A stretch of DNA of 62,724 nucleotides from an uncultured Lachnospiraceae bacterium (lineage in GTDB: Bacteria > Bacillota > Clostridia > Lachnospirales > Lachnospiraceae): contig CAJTTT010000021.1 in assembly GCA_910579285.1 (NCBI GenBank), positions 1 through 62,724 on the forward strand. Direction: 5' to 3'. The position numbers and the translations under genes are program-made. Under the pieces are notes generated by a model that was given only the letters and a program-made list of their open reading frames with translations, searched no databases and was not told the origin of the DNA. The stretch's first letter is position 1, and each line of letters opens with the position of its first letter. Below, one piece after another: positions 7,571-16,727 of this stretch.

Positions 7571-8629
7571 TTAATTTTTGTAGTATTTAAGGATTTCCTT
7601 CTCCACAATTTCATTCGATAATGCGCGCATACCGTCCAGCCGCTCTTCATAATTTTCTTTCGTCAGCCGCTCTTCTCCCTTGGCAAGCTTATCATAAACC
7701 CAATAATTAATATCCTTGGAGAAGTGGATCATGTCCATATAAAGATCCAGATTCGTAATGATCTCTTTGGCATCCTGATAATAATAAATTTCTACATTAT
7801 CGTAGGCAAGCAGGGCCTTTATTGCCTGTTTCTCATTGTAAATTACGGAATCAAGTTCTCCCGTCCGATAGGCGTTATCCCACCAGAGCATAGAATAGGG
7901 GGAGAAGAAAAATTTGAAAGTGGTGTCCGGGTGGGCCTCCACCGTTTCCGTGAGAAGGGCAATATTTTTTGCGAGTGCCTCCGCGTTTACAGTTTCTGCC
8001 TGCATCTTTGCAACAGAAGGTTTTCTGGCATACATACCCGTGGCCAGATCCGCTCCGAAATATTTCCACTGTGCCCAGTTGTAGGAATCGCCCTCGTCAT
8101 AGTCGCCGATAAAGGAGAAGGCAAGCATATAGGGCAGTTTTTCCATCAGTACGTCCTTGTTCAAGGTATATTGATAATCATTGAAATGGTTCTTGTCATA
8201 GAGATACATCGGACAGCCCGTGGAAACATAGGTGGGTTCGTCGCTGGCGGAGAGGGAGGAAGGATCTATGTTGTAAAAGACATAGTCCATCTCATGGTTC
8301 TCGTAAGCGATATCCAAAAGCACCTTCAAATCTGCTGTGGCGCCGTAGGAACGGATTGCTTTGATGGTCTGGCAGTCAAAACCTTCGTCAAACCAGCCAT
8401 TGTTATAATTTTCACAAACTGAGGAACCCACGATCAGCGCATTGTAATCAAAGTTTCTGAGAGTGCCTACGCACTGATATTCCTTGTCCGTCAGCACTGC
8501 CTTTAATCCGGGCAGGGGTTTGTGATACTGGTAAAACGGGTCAAAAAGCACAATCGCGCCGATGACTGCCGCGTGCAGAATAAGCGCTCTTATAAAAAAC
8601 GATCGGATAAATTGTTTGTCTGAACTCAT
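7571..8629 (-). CDS. SGNH-like membrane-anchored protein, partner of the MBOAT enzyme
   Basis: A 352-residue protein with one N-terminal membrane segment (residues about 8-28, FFIRALILHAAVIGAIVLF) and an extracellular domain. A GSSVCENYN motif near residue 67 fits the Ser block of the SGNH/AlgJ-DltD-like fold, and a late DMIHFSKDINYWV block could carry the Asp/His pair. Such proteins act with MBOAT O-acyltransferases to pass acyl groups to surface polymers. It follows the MBOAT gene by 39 bp on the same strand. The ATG at 8629 has only a weak AAAGG site. The substrate is unknown; acetylation of a wall polymer is an inference. Confidence 0.7.
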   Translation of the reverse strand: MSSDKQFIRSFFIRALILHAAVIGAIVLFDPFYQYHKPLPGLKAVLTDKEYQCVGTLRNFDYNALIVGSSVCENYNNGWFDEGFDCQTIKAIRSYGATADLKVLLDIAYENHEMDYVFYNIDPSSLSASDEPTYVSTGCPMYLYDKNHFNDYQYTLNKDVLMEKLPYMLAFSFIGDYDEGDSYNWAQWKYFGADLATGMYARKPSVAKMQAETVNAEALAKNIALLTETVEAHPDTTFKFFFSPYSMLWWDNAYRTGELDSVIYNEKQAIKALLAYDNVEIYYYQDAKEIITNLDLYMDMIHFSKDINYWVYDKLAKGEERLTKENYEERLDGMRALSNEIVEKEILKYYKN

Positions 8630-8668
8630 TTTTATGCCTTTCTATGGTCTGGCTGTGGCAGACTGCTG

Positions 8669-10177
8669 CTAAAAATTGAAGTATAAAAAGGTACTCACCT
8701 GCGACAGGGAAATCACGCACCAGATAAATAAAATGCTGATTTCCCAGCATCTGCCGGAGGTCAGTTCGTTGTGGGTAGCGCGTTCGTAGGCATTTTTGTG
8801 GAAAATCAGATAAAATGCCAGAACAAACAGGAGGAGCATAACGAACAGGTAAAGGTAATTCACCGCTGCCGGAGCGGTCAGCTCCAGAGCCTGTCTGAAC
8901 ACATATATTTCCGAAATGTCAAGCTGGGCGGCAATCTCGAAAAGTTTGCCGTTCCATTGCAGGGACAGAAGGTTTTTGAAAAGCTGTCCCGCCGCCAGCA
9001 TACTGCTGCTCCTGAAAAAGAAGAGCGAGAGATTAAAAAGCGTAAAGGTAATGATCCATCCGAGGGGCGCGGGGATGTGAAAGCGGGAAGGGCGTTTTTC
9101 TTCCCTGCCGCGAATGCCCACAATACCAAGGCTGTCCAATACCACAAGCAGTCCCTGCATTGCGCCCCAGGCCACATATGTCCATGCCGCCCCGTGCCAG
9201 AGTCCGCTCAGCAGAAAGACAAGGAAAGTGTTGAGGAGCATGCGCACCTTTCCCTTCCGGCTGCCGCCCAGCGGAATATATACATAAGTGATGAAAAACC
9301 GCGACAGCGTGATGTGCCATCGCTGCCAAAATTCCTTGATGCTGCAGGAACGGTAGGGGGAATCGAAGTTTAAGGGCAGTTCCACATGGAACATTCTGCC
9401 CAGGCCGATTGCCATATCAGAATAACCGCTGAAATCGAAATACAGTTCAAAGCTGTAAGCGAGAATCACAATAACGGTGGACACCGCGTCCAGTGAAAAA
9501 GTCTGCGCAAAGCCAAAGTTTGCCATCAGACCAAAGGTGTCCGCCAGCAGCACTTTTTTGGTAAGTCCCAGAACAAACAGATAAATGCCCCGGGAGAAGG
9601 AAGCGCTGTCAAAACGGCGGTTCGCCGGGTCTTCAAACTGTGGAATGATTTCACTGTGAAGCACAATGGGCCCCGCAATCAACTGCGGGAAAAAGGTCAC
9701 AAAAGTCAGATAGTTGATAAAATCGTAGTGTCTGCATCTGCCGAGAGCCCGGTCAATGATGAAAGACATCTGCTGAAAGGTAAAGAAACTGATACCCAGG
9801 GGCAGCAGAATGTGTTTCAAATTAAAATCCGCGTGAAAGGCCAGGTTAATATTTTCGATAAAGAAGTCATAATATTTGAAATAAAATAAAATGCCAAGGT
9901 TCAGAACCAGCCCGGCCAGAAGGCCGATTTTGCCGGATGCCTTGGATAGCTGCTTTTTTTGTGCCCACGCCAGACCGAGACTCAACAGATAGTTCAGCCC
10001 GATACTGCACAGGATAATGGCCAGATAACTGACGTTGAAATAGGCGTAAAACCACAGGGACATGGCGGACAGAAAGAAGCCTGCCAGCTTATAGCGTCCG
10101 AGTCTGTTCAGGCCGTACCACCCGATCAGCGCAATGGGAAGGAATATGAAAATAAAAATATAGGAATTAAACAGCAT
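8669..10177 (-). CDS. MBOAT-family O-acyltransferase (AlgI-like)
   Basis: A 502-residue multi-pass membrane protein. I placed the start at the ATG at 10177 because it begins with MLFNSYIFIFIFLPI, the standard AlgI-family N-terminus, with GAGGAA about 12 bases upstream; the open frame reaches 10345 but that part overlaps the promoter region. Family marks are FDFSGYSDMAIGLGRM, FWQRWHITLSRF and the conserved His in LSGLWHGAAWTYVAWG. The enzyme moves acyl groups, often acetyl, across the membrane onto surface glycans. It pairs with the SGNH-like gene downstream and is divergent from a DUF4358 lipoprotein gene, a neighbourhood I associate with clostridial genomes. Confidence 0.93.
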   Translation of the reverse strand: MLFNSYIFIFIFLPIALIGWYGLNRLGRYKLAGFFLSAMSLWFYAYFNVSYLAIILCSIGLNYLLSLGLAWAQKKQLSKASGKIGLLAGLVLNLGILFYFKYYDFFIENINLAFHADFNLKHILLPLGISFFTFQQMSFIIDRALGRCRHYDFINYLTFVTFFPQLIAGPIVLHSEIIPQFEDPANRRFDSASFSRGIYLFVLGLTKKVLLADTFGLMANFGFAQTFSLDAVSTVIVILAYSFELYFDFSGYSDMAIGLGRMFHVELPLNFDSPYRSCSIKEFWQRWHITLSRFFITYVYIPLGGSRKGKVRMLLNTFLVFLLSGLWHGAAWTYVAWGAMQGLLVVLDSLGIVGIRGREEKRPSRFHIPAPLGWIITFTLFNLSLFFFRSSSMLAAGQLFKNLLSLQWNGKLFEIAAQLDISEIYVFRQALELTAPAAVNYLYLFVMLLLFVLAFYLIFHKNAYERATHNELTSGRCWEISILFIWCVISLSQVSTFLYFNF

Positions 10178-10270
10178 ATAATCACAAAATTCCTCTCTTG
10201 AAAATACATAATTTAGTAAATACAGGTAAAAAATAAGAGTGCACAGCAGGGCAGTCCCTGTTTCTGCTAT

Positions 10271-10299
10271 AGTATAGCAAATCCGGCTTAGGCTTACAA
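10271..10299 (-). promoter_or_regulatory. Sigma-A-type promoter of the MBOAT operon, inside a palindrome
   Basis: On the minus strand TTGTAA (10299-10294) and TATACT (10276-10271) are separated by exactly 17 bp. The -10 lies in a perfect dyad, TGCTATA-G-TATAGCA (10265-10279), so the same bases could also bind a regulator or support a weak divergent promoter. Confidence 0.6.
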
Positions 10300-10344
10300 G
10301 TCGGGGCATTGTCATCGCCCCGGAAATGAGAAACGGAGGATTCA

Positions 10345-10992
10345 ATGAAAAATAGTATGCGTAAAATAAAGATAATCATGTTGATCTGCAGTTTTTTTCT
10401 TTTCAGCAGCTGTGGAGAGGAAACTCTCTCGGAGGAAGATCTGGTAGATGGGCGGACAATCGGTGCAGAGCAGGGCATGGAGGATGTGGAAGCTGGAAAT
10501 TTCCCCCTTTTTTGGGAAGCTGCGGATCAGGGAGAAGGAAATTTTTATACACTGCCTGAATTAGAAGGGGAGGTGAAAGAGCTTCTCGGGGATAATTATT
10601 GGCCGGAAGTCAATCTGTCCGCGGCAGAATTGGAAAAGCTGACAGGAATCACGGAGGACATGTATGTAGATTTTCTGGCGGAGCGGCAGATTCTTGACGC
10701 GCACATAGATACTCTGATTATCATTCACGCGAAAGATGATTATGTGGGAACAATTGAACAGGCTATTGAGACTTACCGCAGCGGCCTCATAGAGCAGAAC
10801 AAAAATTATCCGCAAAATCTGAGTAAAGCCCGGGCTTCCCGCATTGAGACGATTAATGACTATATTTGTTTTGTCCAGCTGGGGGCGGACACTACCGCGC
10901 TGGCAGACCGGGGGAATGATGCGGTGATGGCTCATTGCCTGGAGGAGAATGAGAAGGCGCTGTATGTGCTGGAACAGGCAATTTTGCAGTAA
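10345..10992 (+). CDS. DUF4358-type lipoprotein
   Basis: A 215-residue exported lipoprotein. The N-terminal signal ends in the lipobox LFSSC near residue 23, so Cys is the predicted lipid-anchored residue. A Glu-rich linker (to about residue 60) is followed by a region matching my memory of DUF4358: VDFLAERQILDAHIDTL, IHAKDDYVGTIEQAIETY, then IETINDYICFVQLGAD. The function of the family is unknown. The start ATG follows ACGGAGGATTCA. It diverges from the MBOAT gene across 167 bp, which suggests joint control of surface acylation and this lipoprotein, but that is inference. Confidence 0.75.
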   Translation: MKNSMRKIKIIMLICSFFLFSSCGEETLSEEDLVDGRTIGAEQGMEDVEAGNFPLFWEAADQGEGNFYTLPELEGEVKELLGDNYWPEVNLSAAELEKLTGITEDMYVDFLAERQILDAHIDTLIIIHAKDDYVGTIEQAIETYRSGLIEQNKNYPQNLSKARASRIETINDYICFVQLGADTTALADRGNDAVMAHCLEENEKALYVLEQAILQ

Positions 10993-11147
10993 TTTTTTGA
11001 TGTAAAATCCGGCGTACACAGTCACTATTTGTTGTTTTGTGTCTGTCGGGTTCTTGTCTGCCTGCCTTGAATGTCATATAATAACAGAGAGAACAGGCTG
11101 GCTGCGGCGGAAGGATTTGCCAGCAATGGAAATCTGGGAGCAAATTC

Positions 11148-11600
11148 ATGGACATACAGTACATAAAATTGACAGAAAAAGAACTGGACACCTTCATAGA
11201 AATGAGAATCTGCCAGCTACGGGAGGAAGGGGCAACTGAGGAAATAGATTTAAAGCCAGCCTTATTGGACTATTACCGAAGGCATATGGCTGACGGCACG
11301 TTTGTCTCCTGGCTGGCTGTTGACGGGGATATGATCGTTGGCACAAGTGGGATGTCCTTTGTCGAAAAACCACCCTATTTCAGTTGTCCCAACGGGAAAA
11401 TCGGTATTCTTTCCAGCATGTATACTTCTGACAAATACCGCAGACAGGGCATTGCGAAAGCTCTGCTGACGCGCGTGGTGGAGGAAGCGAGGGTGTATGG
11501 CTGCGGCTGTGTGCAGATTACGGCCTCGGATATGGGAGTGCTGTTGTACACGGATTTCGGGTTTGTAAAGAACGGAAACTTTATGCAGTATAGGTTCTGA
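11148..11600 (+). CDS. GNAT-family N-acetyltransferase
   Basis: A 150-residue cytoplasmic enzyme with the GNAT fold. Motif A, YRRQGIAKALLTRVVEEA, lies near residues 103-120 and forms the acetyl-CoA pyrophosphate loop. The preceding strand is GILSSMYTSDKY. The C-terminal VLLYTDFGFVKNGNFMQY is the usual motif B region. The start ATG follows GGGAGCAAATTC. The substrate is unknown. It stands alone between the DUF4358 lipoprotein and the aldolase, each about 85-155 bp away. A shorter plus-strand open frame at 11039-11239 in another phase is a shadow. Confidence 0.9.
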   Translation: MDIQYIKLTEKELDTFIEMRICQLREEGATEEIDLKPALLDYYRRHMADGTFVSWLAVDGDMIVGTSGMSFVEKPPYFSCPNGKIGILSSMYTSDKYRRQGIAKALLTRVVEEARVYGCGCVQITASDMGVLLYTDFGFVKNGNFMQYRF

Positions 11601-11685
11601 AAGCAGGTATTGATAATAATAAGTTTTGATATGGGGGATTTTTTGGGCAGCCCAGACAGTAACTGAAAAATAGGAAAAAGGCAGA

Positions 11686-12765
11686 ATGGAGAATCATATG
11701 CAGGATTTTATCAGAATTTCTAAATATGCGGGAATGCGTAACGATCTGGCCCAGGCCGGGGGCGGCAACACCTCCGTGAAGCTCGATGAACAGATTATGC
11801 TGGTGAAAAGCTCCGGATTTCAGCTTGCGGATGTGAACGAGAACACCGGGTATTCTAAAATAGACTACCGTCTGATAGAAGAATATTTCAAAGAGAATAT
11901 GCAGGGGGGCGGGCAGTCCGTACTGACGGAAGACGCGGGGAACGCGCTCCTTGCAAAAGCACAGATGGCAGGCGGCCGCGCATCTATCGAGACATTTCTT
12001 CACGCGGTGACAGGAAAGTATACACTGCATTCACACCCGACATTGGTGAACGTGATGACAGCAAGGGCAGGAGGCATGGACGCGCTGTGCACACTTTTTC
12101 CCGATGCAGTATTTGTTCCTTACAGGAAACCGGGGGCGGCCCTTGCAGAGTCGTATTATAGGCTGTATCAGGAACAGAGAGAGCGGGGAGCGGACGGATC
12201 GGTGATTTTTCTGGCGAATCACGGGCTCGTAGTGAGCGGCAGTTCGGCGGAAACGGTAATTAGCCGGACAGAGGAGGTACTGGAAAAGATTGCGGGGTAT
12301 CTGCAGGTTTCCTACGAGGCGTATCCAAATGCGACAAAGCTGTGGGATGCTTTTTGCAAAATTCCGGCGGTGGCTGACAGAATTGTATACTTATCCGAAA
12401 ACCGCTTCCTCTTCCCGGAGATGGCGGAAGGGACTGTTTTGGAGGCGGAAAAATGGAATCATGCCTTCTGCCCGGACTGCATCGTCTATGGGTCGAAAAA
12501 GCCGCTGTTTCTGGCGGATGATTTCAAAGCGGCAGAGATTGCTGTGTACATAGAGAAAAACGGCATACCGGCGATGGTCTGTTATAAAGGGCGTTTTTAT
12601 ATTTTGGCTGAGAGTGTGAAAAAGGCGCAGGAGATTGAGAATGTGATGAGTTTTGCGGCACAGGTGCAGGCGGCGAACCGCAGCCATGAAATGCATTATC
12701 TGAGCGAAGGGCAGCAGGACGCACTTTTAAACTGGGATGCGGAGAAGTACCGCAGGAAACTGTGA
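11686..12765 (+). CDS. Class II aldolase/adducin-family protein
   Basis: A 359-residue protein. Residues about 1-230 are a class II aldolase domain: GGGNTSVKL near residue 26 binds substrate phosphate, HSHPTLVNVM near 112 gives the zinc His pair, and LANHGLVVSG near 182 supplies a further His. The C-terminal 120 residues are an extra domain of the kind seen in longer bacterial members. Enzymes of this class cleave or epimerise sugar phosphates such as fuculose-, rhamnulose- or ribulose-phosphate. It is the first gene of a one-strand cluster with a nucleotidyltransferase, kinase fusion, phosphatase and glycosyltransferases, so it probably makes the sugar unit. An ATG at 11698 with GGAG six bases upstream is an alternative start. 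Confidence 0.85.
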   Translation: MENHMQDFIRISKYAGMRNDLAQAGGGNTSVKLDEQIMLVKSSGFQLADVNENTGYSKIDYRLIEEYFKENMQGGGQSVLTEDAGNALLAKAQMAGGRASIETFLHAVTGKYTLHSHPTLVNVMTARAGGMDALCTLFPDAVFVPYRKPGAALAESYYRLYQEQRERGADGSVIFLANHGLVVSGSSAETVISRTEEVLEKIAGYLQVSYEAYPNATKLWDAFCKIPAVADRIVYLSENRFLFPEMAEGTVLEAEKWNHAFCPDCIVYGSKKPLFLADDFKAAEIAVYIEKNGIPAMVCYKGRFYILAESVKKAQEIENVMSFAAQVQAANRSHEMHYLSEGQQDALLNWDAEKYRRKL

Positions 12766-12838
12766 ACTGCGGCGGTTGGAACGAAAGAGAATGTGTGATG
12801 GCGCATAGGCGCAGATTTACAGATGGGGGATGAAAAGT

Positions 12839-14551
12839 ATGAACATTATCATACCTATGACGGGCTACGGTTCCCGTTTTGTGGCGGCAGGTTATAGAGA
12901 ACTGAAACCTTTTATTCCAGTGATGGGAAAGCCGGTCATTGAATGGATTGTGAAGGACATGTACCCGGCTGATGTGCATTTCATTTTTGTGTGCCGGGGA
13001 GAACACCTGCAAAAAGACCCTTCCATGAAAGAAAGACTGCTCGCTCTAGCGCCGGGAGCTATTGTTGTAGCAATAGAGGACTGGGTGAAAAAGGGGCCTG
13101 TGTACGATGTGCTCCGGGCATACAGGACTTTGTGCGCGGCGCAGGATCATGGGGAAGCGAGTGAAAATAACGATGGTGTGCGGATTGAGGAAAATGTGTC
13201 AGCGGAAGACTTTCATAAAGAGGACGGCTGTATCATCAATTACTGTGATTTTTATATGACATGGGATTTTCATGGCTTTGCAAAGGAGGCGAAAGCGCGT
13301 GACTGCGACGGCGCGGTGCCGTGTTATACAGGATTTCACCCGAATCTTCTGCCGCAGAAAAATTTCTATGCGTCCTGTCTGACGGATGATGAAGATCATT
13401 TAATAGAAATACGGGAAAAGTATTCCTTTGAGAAGGATAAGACAAAGGCGAAACATTCGCCCGGCGTCTATTATTTTAAAAACGGCCCGGTTATGGAAAA
13501 ATACTGTCAGATTCTGACGGAGCATGAGGAATGCGCCATCAACGGTGAGTATTATGCGAGCCTTCCCTACAATTTTATGGTGAAAGACGGGCTTAAGGTG
13601 TGGGTGCCCACGAATGTGGATTACTTCTGCCAGTGGGGGACGCCGGAGGATCTGCGGGAGTTTGTGTATTGGACAGATCTGCTGACTGGTAGGAGCTTGC
13701 TGGAAGAGGCAGAGAAACGAAGCCAAAGCGCGGAAAATAAGGTTCTGATACCAATGGCAGGCGCGGGACAGCGTTTTGCCGATGCGGGTTACCGCGTACA
13801 TAAACCAGCCATTCCTACGTTTGACCGAAAGGACGGGACTAAGAAGCCTATGGTGATCTGCGCCACTAAGGATCTTCCCGGGGTTTCTGAGGATGGAAGC
13901 AATGTGATCTATGTGGACCGCACGTTCCACCGGGAGGACGGCGTGGAGGATGCCATCAGGAAGTATTATGAAAAGGCGCAGTTTATCACAATCGACAGTC
14001 TCACGGAGGGGCAGGCCTGCACCTGTATGCTGGCAGAAAAATATTTGAACCCGGAGGAGGAGCTTCTGATCGCTGGCTGTGACAATGGGATGGATATTGA
14101 CCAGGCGGCATTTGAGGAGAGGAAGCAGGCATGTGACTGTATTGTCTTCACTTACCGCCACAATGAGGCGGTACTGCAAAATCCCAACGCCTATGGCTGG
14201 ATGCTCACCGATGAGGAGGGAACGATCACGGGCACGTCCATCAAAAAGGCGATTTCCGAAACACCTATGGAAGATCCGGCGGTGGTGGCAACCTTCTGGT
14301 TTAAGAAGGCGAAAGTCTTTTTGGAGGCCACGGAGAAAATGATTCGGGAGAATGACAGGATAAATGGGGAATTCTATGTAGACCAGACGGTAAAACATGT
14401 GTTAGACTTAGGGTATCGCGCAAAGATTTTTGATATTAACCGTTATGTGGGCTGGGGGACGCCTGCTGATTATGAAGATTATCAGAATACTTATGCCTAT
14501 TTCAGGGCGTTTCTTGAACGGGAGGGTCTGATGCCCGTCAATAAGCAGTAA
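12839..14551 (+). CDS. Tandem-domain sugar nucleotidyltransferase
   Basis: A 570-residue protein with two nucleotidyltransferase domains. Domain 1 (about 1-285) has IIPMTGYGSRF, KPFIPVMGKP, the metal site region CIINYCDFYMTW and WGTPEDLREF. Domain 2 (about 300-565) has VLIPMAGAGQRF, KPAIPTF, LLIAGCDNGMD and WGTPADYEDY. Such enzymes join a sugar or polyol phosphate to a nucleotide. The domains are similar in order but not in detail, so this is an old duplication. The ATG at 12839 has GGGGG nine bases upstream; an ATG nine bases earlier is too close to that site. It lies in the sugar cluster after the aldolase and before the kinase fusion. Which nucleotide and sugar it uses cannot be read from the sequence. 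Confidence 0.85.
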   Translation: MNIIIPMTGYGSRFVAAGYRELKPFIPVMGKPVIEWIVKDMYPADVHFIFVCRGEHLQKDPSMKERLLALAPGAIVVAIEDWVKKGPVYDVLRAYRTLCAAQDHGEASENNDGVRIEENVSAEDFHKEDGCIINYCDFYMTWDFHGFAKEAKARDCDGAVPCYTGFHPNLLPQKNFYASCLTDDEDHLIEIREKYSFEKDKTKAKHSPGVYYFKNGPVMEKYCQILTEHEECAINGEYYASLPYNFMVKDGLKVWVPTNVDYFCQWGTPEDLREFVYWTDLLTGRSLLEEAEKRSQSAENKVLIPMAGAGQRFADAGYRVHKPAIPTFDRKDGTKKPMVICATKDLPGVSEDGSNVIYVDRTFHREDGVEDAIRKYYEKAQFITIDSLTEGQACTCMLAEKYLNPEEELLIAGCDNGMDIDQAAFEERKQACDCIVFTYRHNEAVLQNPNAYGWMLTDEEGTITGTSIKKAISETPMEDPAVVATFWFKKAKVFLEATEKMIRENDRINGEFYVDQTVKHVLDLGYRAKIFDINRYVGWGTPADYEDYQNTYAYFRAFLEREGLMPVNKQ

Positions 14552-14577
14552 TCTGAAATGACGCAATACAGAAGGAT

Positions 14578-16692
14578 ATGGGCTGTAAGATGTTACATAC
14601 GCTCGACATGGAGAAAAACTATCAAAAGTACCTGAAAGCTGCCATTCTTGTGGGAGTCTTGTTTAAGTTACTTTTGATGGGGCTTTTTTCTTCCGATTAT
14701 CAGGATCAGATGTTCATTCCTTTTGTTGATCTCTTTTTAAACGGGGAAAATCCGTATCAGGTTTATTATGACAATGGACTGCTCCCCTCGTTTCCCTATC
14801 CGCCTGTCATGCTTCTGGTGGAGTGTATCGGTGGTGTTTTTGTCACCTTTTTTGGCGGCATGCCGGTATTTTTCCAAAATCTGGTATTCAAGCTGCCTAT
14901 TCTTCTTGCGGATCTTCTCGGCTTATATTATCTGTTTTGCATTTCCAGAGATAAGAGAAAATACATATTAGCTTTGTACTTTTTATCACCGATTATTTTG
15001 TATGCGTCTTACATGCATGGACAGCTTGATCTGATTCCTACTGTATTTTTGGTGGGAGCGGTTTATTATCTGAGTGATATGGGGCTGGCGGCGAAAAGAG
15101 AGCGGGCATATGAGTGGCGGTTTACTCTTTTTCTCACGCTCGCTCTTGCCTCTAAGCTTCACATTGCAGCGGCGCTGCCTCTCTTTTTCCTCTATATTTA
15201 TAAGAGAAAAGGCTGGAAAAAGGCCGTATGCATGACAGGGATTCCTGTCGCCTTGACGGTGGCGGCAGTGCTTCCTTTCTGGGGAAGCGGTTTTGTCAAC
15301 ATGGTGCTGCTAAACAGAGAGCAGCAGGCAGTTAACAGGGTGTATCTCGATTATGGGAATGCGCATCTGCTTCTGACTGTGCTGGTTTTGCTTTTTCTCT
15401 ATTTCCAGGCCTTTCAGGTTAACCAGATGAACAGGGATCTTTTGATCAGTATGACGGGGCTTCTGTTTTCGGTATTTCTCGCCTTTGTTCCGGCGATGCC
15501 GGCATGGTTTATCTGGATTGTGCCGTTTTTTATGCTGTATCTGGCGAGACAGAGCGAGAACCGTGCGAAGATGGTTCTGGTCTACGGTGGATTTAATGTG
15601 TTATATCTTTTGTATTATGTTTTTTTCCACACCACACAGTTTGTAGATCTGTATTTTCTTGGCAGCAGTCTGGCTTTTTTAAAGCTGTCTGATGAAGGAA
15701 TCAGAGATGTTGTCTTTTCGCTGATGGTTGGCGTTTTTCTGATTCTGGTAATCTGCATGTATCTTTACGGTGTGGGCAGCAATTCCTATTACCGCAGAAG
15801 GAACCGTCCTTTTACCATAGGCATCGCCGGGGACAGTGGTGCGGGAAAAACCAGACTCCTGCAAATATTGGAGGCGCTTTTGTCGAAGGAACGGGTGCTT
15901 GCGCTGGAGGGGGACGGCGACCACAAATGGGAGAGGGGCGATCGGAACTGGGAGGAAATGACGCATCTGAATCCACGGGCAAACTACCTCTACAGACAGG
16001 CGGAAGACTTGAAGGTGCTGCGAGGAAATAATACGATAAAACGCGTGGATTATGACCATGAAACGGGCACTTTTACGCGAAAGAGAAGGCTGTCGCCAAA
16101 ACCTTATGTCGTTTTATGTGGTCTGCATTCCCTGTATCTTCCGCAGATGAGGCAGGTGCTTGACATGAAAGTGTATCTGGACACGGACGATGCACTGCGC
16201 TGTCACTGGAAGCTGTGCAGGGATCAGGGTGAGCGGGGACATGACCGGACGGCGGTTCTCGAGCAGATCAGAGCCAGGCATAAGGACGCTGAGAAATATA
16301 TTTATCCACAGAAGCAGTATGCCGATCTGGTGATACGGTATTTTGATGAGACGCTCTTAAAAAACCCGGAGAAGGCCGGAAAAATGCAGGAGATCTCGCT
16401 GAATGTGGAGTTTGTGCTTGACGCGGGGATTAATGTGGAACCCTTGCTTTCGCTTTTGCGTGACCGCGGTGTTCCGGGAGAGCTGTCCTATGATGATCTT
16501 CTGCATCAGAAAGTTTCTTTCCGCGGGGAGGATCTGGATGCGGGCAGAGGCGTCTGGGCGAAAACAGCGGCGGCGGTGATTCCGCAGATAGAGGATCTGA
16601 CGGGCGGCCGTATTCTCTGGGAAGAGGGTGCCGGCGGACTGGTACAGTTAATGCTTCTTCTTGTAATCGGTGAGATTATGAAGAGGGATTAA
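14578..16692 (+). CDS. GT-C-like membrane protein fused to a uridine-kinase-like domain
   Basis: A 704-residue protein. Residues about 15-400 hold ten or so membrane segments in a GT-C mannosyltransferase-like pattern, with an acidic outer loop SSDYQDQMFIPF near residue 38 and the PYPPVMLL block. Residues about 405-700 are a cytoplasmic P-loop domain: TIGIAGDSGAGKTRLL near 418, the acidic LEGDGDHKWERGD near 443, and YVVLCGLHSLYLPQM near 515, which follow the uridine kinase/phosphoribulokinase layout. This links sugar transfer at the membrane with phosphorylation in one chain. It lies 26 bp after the nucleotidyltransferase. An ATG at 14590 is an alternative start. Function is inferred from the two halves only. 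Confidence 0.75.
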   Translation: MGCKMLHTLDMEKNYQKYLKAAILVGVLFKLLLMGLFSSDYQDQMFIPFVDLFLNGENPYQVYYDNGLLPSFPYPPVMLLVECIGGVFVTFFGGMPVFFQNLVFKLPILLADLLGLYYLFCISRDKRKYILALYFLSPIILYASYMHGQLDLIPTVFLVGAVYYLSDMGLAAKRERAYEWRFTLFLTLALASKLHIAAALPLFFLYIYKRKGWKKAVCMTGIPVALTVAAVLPFWGSGFVNMVLLNREQQAVNRVYLDYGNAHLLLTVLVLLFLYFQAFQVNQMNRDLLISMTGLLFSVFLAFVPAMPAWFIWIVPFFMLYLARQSENRAKMVLVYGGFNVLYLLYYVFFHTTQFVDLYFLGSSLAFLKLSDEGIRDVVFSLMVGVFLILVICMYLYGVGSNSYYRRRNRPFTIGIAGDSGAGKTRLLQILEALLSKERVLALEGDGDHKWERGDRNWEEMTHLNPRANYLYRQAEDLKVLRGNNTIKRVDYDHETGTFTRKRRLSPKPYVVLCGLHSLYLPQMRQVLDMKVYLDTDDALRCHWKLCRDQGERGHDRTAVLEQIRARHKDAEKYIYPQKQYADLVIRYFDETLLKNPEKAGKMQEISLNVEFVLDAGINVEPLLSLLRDRGVPGELSYDDLLHQKVSFRGEDLDAGRGVWAKTAAAVIPQIEDLTGGRILWEEGAGGLVQLMLLLVIGEIMKRD

Positions 16693-16727
16693 AATAAAGA
16701 AATGGTAGAAGATGAGAGGGAAAACGG

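Noticed and set aside
13400..14398. 332-codon minus-strand open frame
   Set aside because: It lies antisense to the tandem nucleotidyltransferase, which has clear motifs and a good ribosome site. The antisense frame has no recognisable domain.
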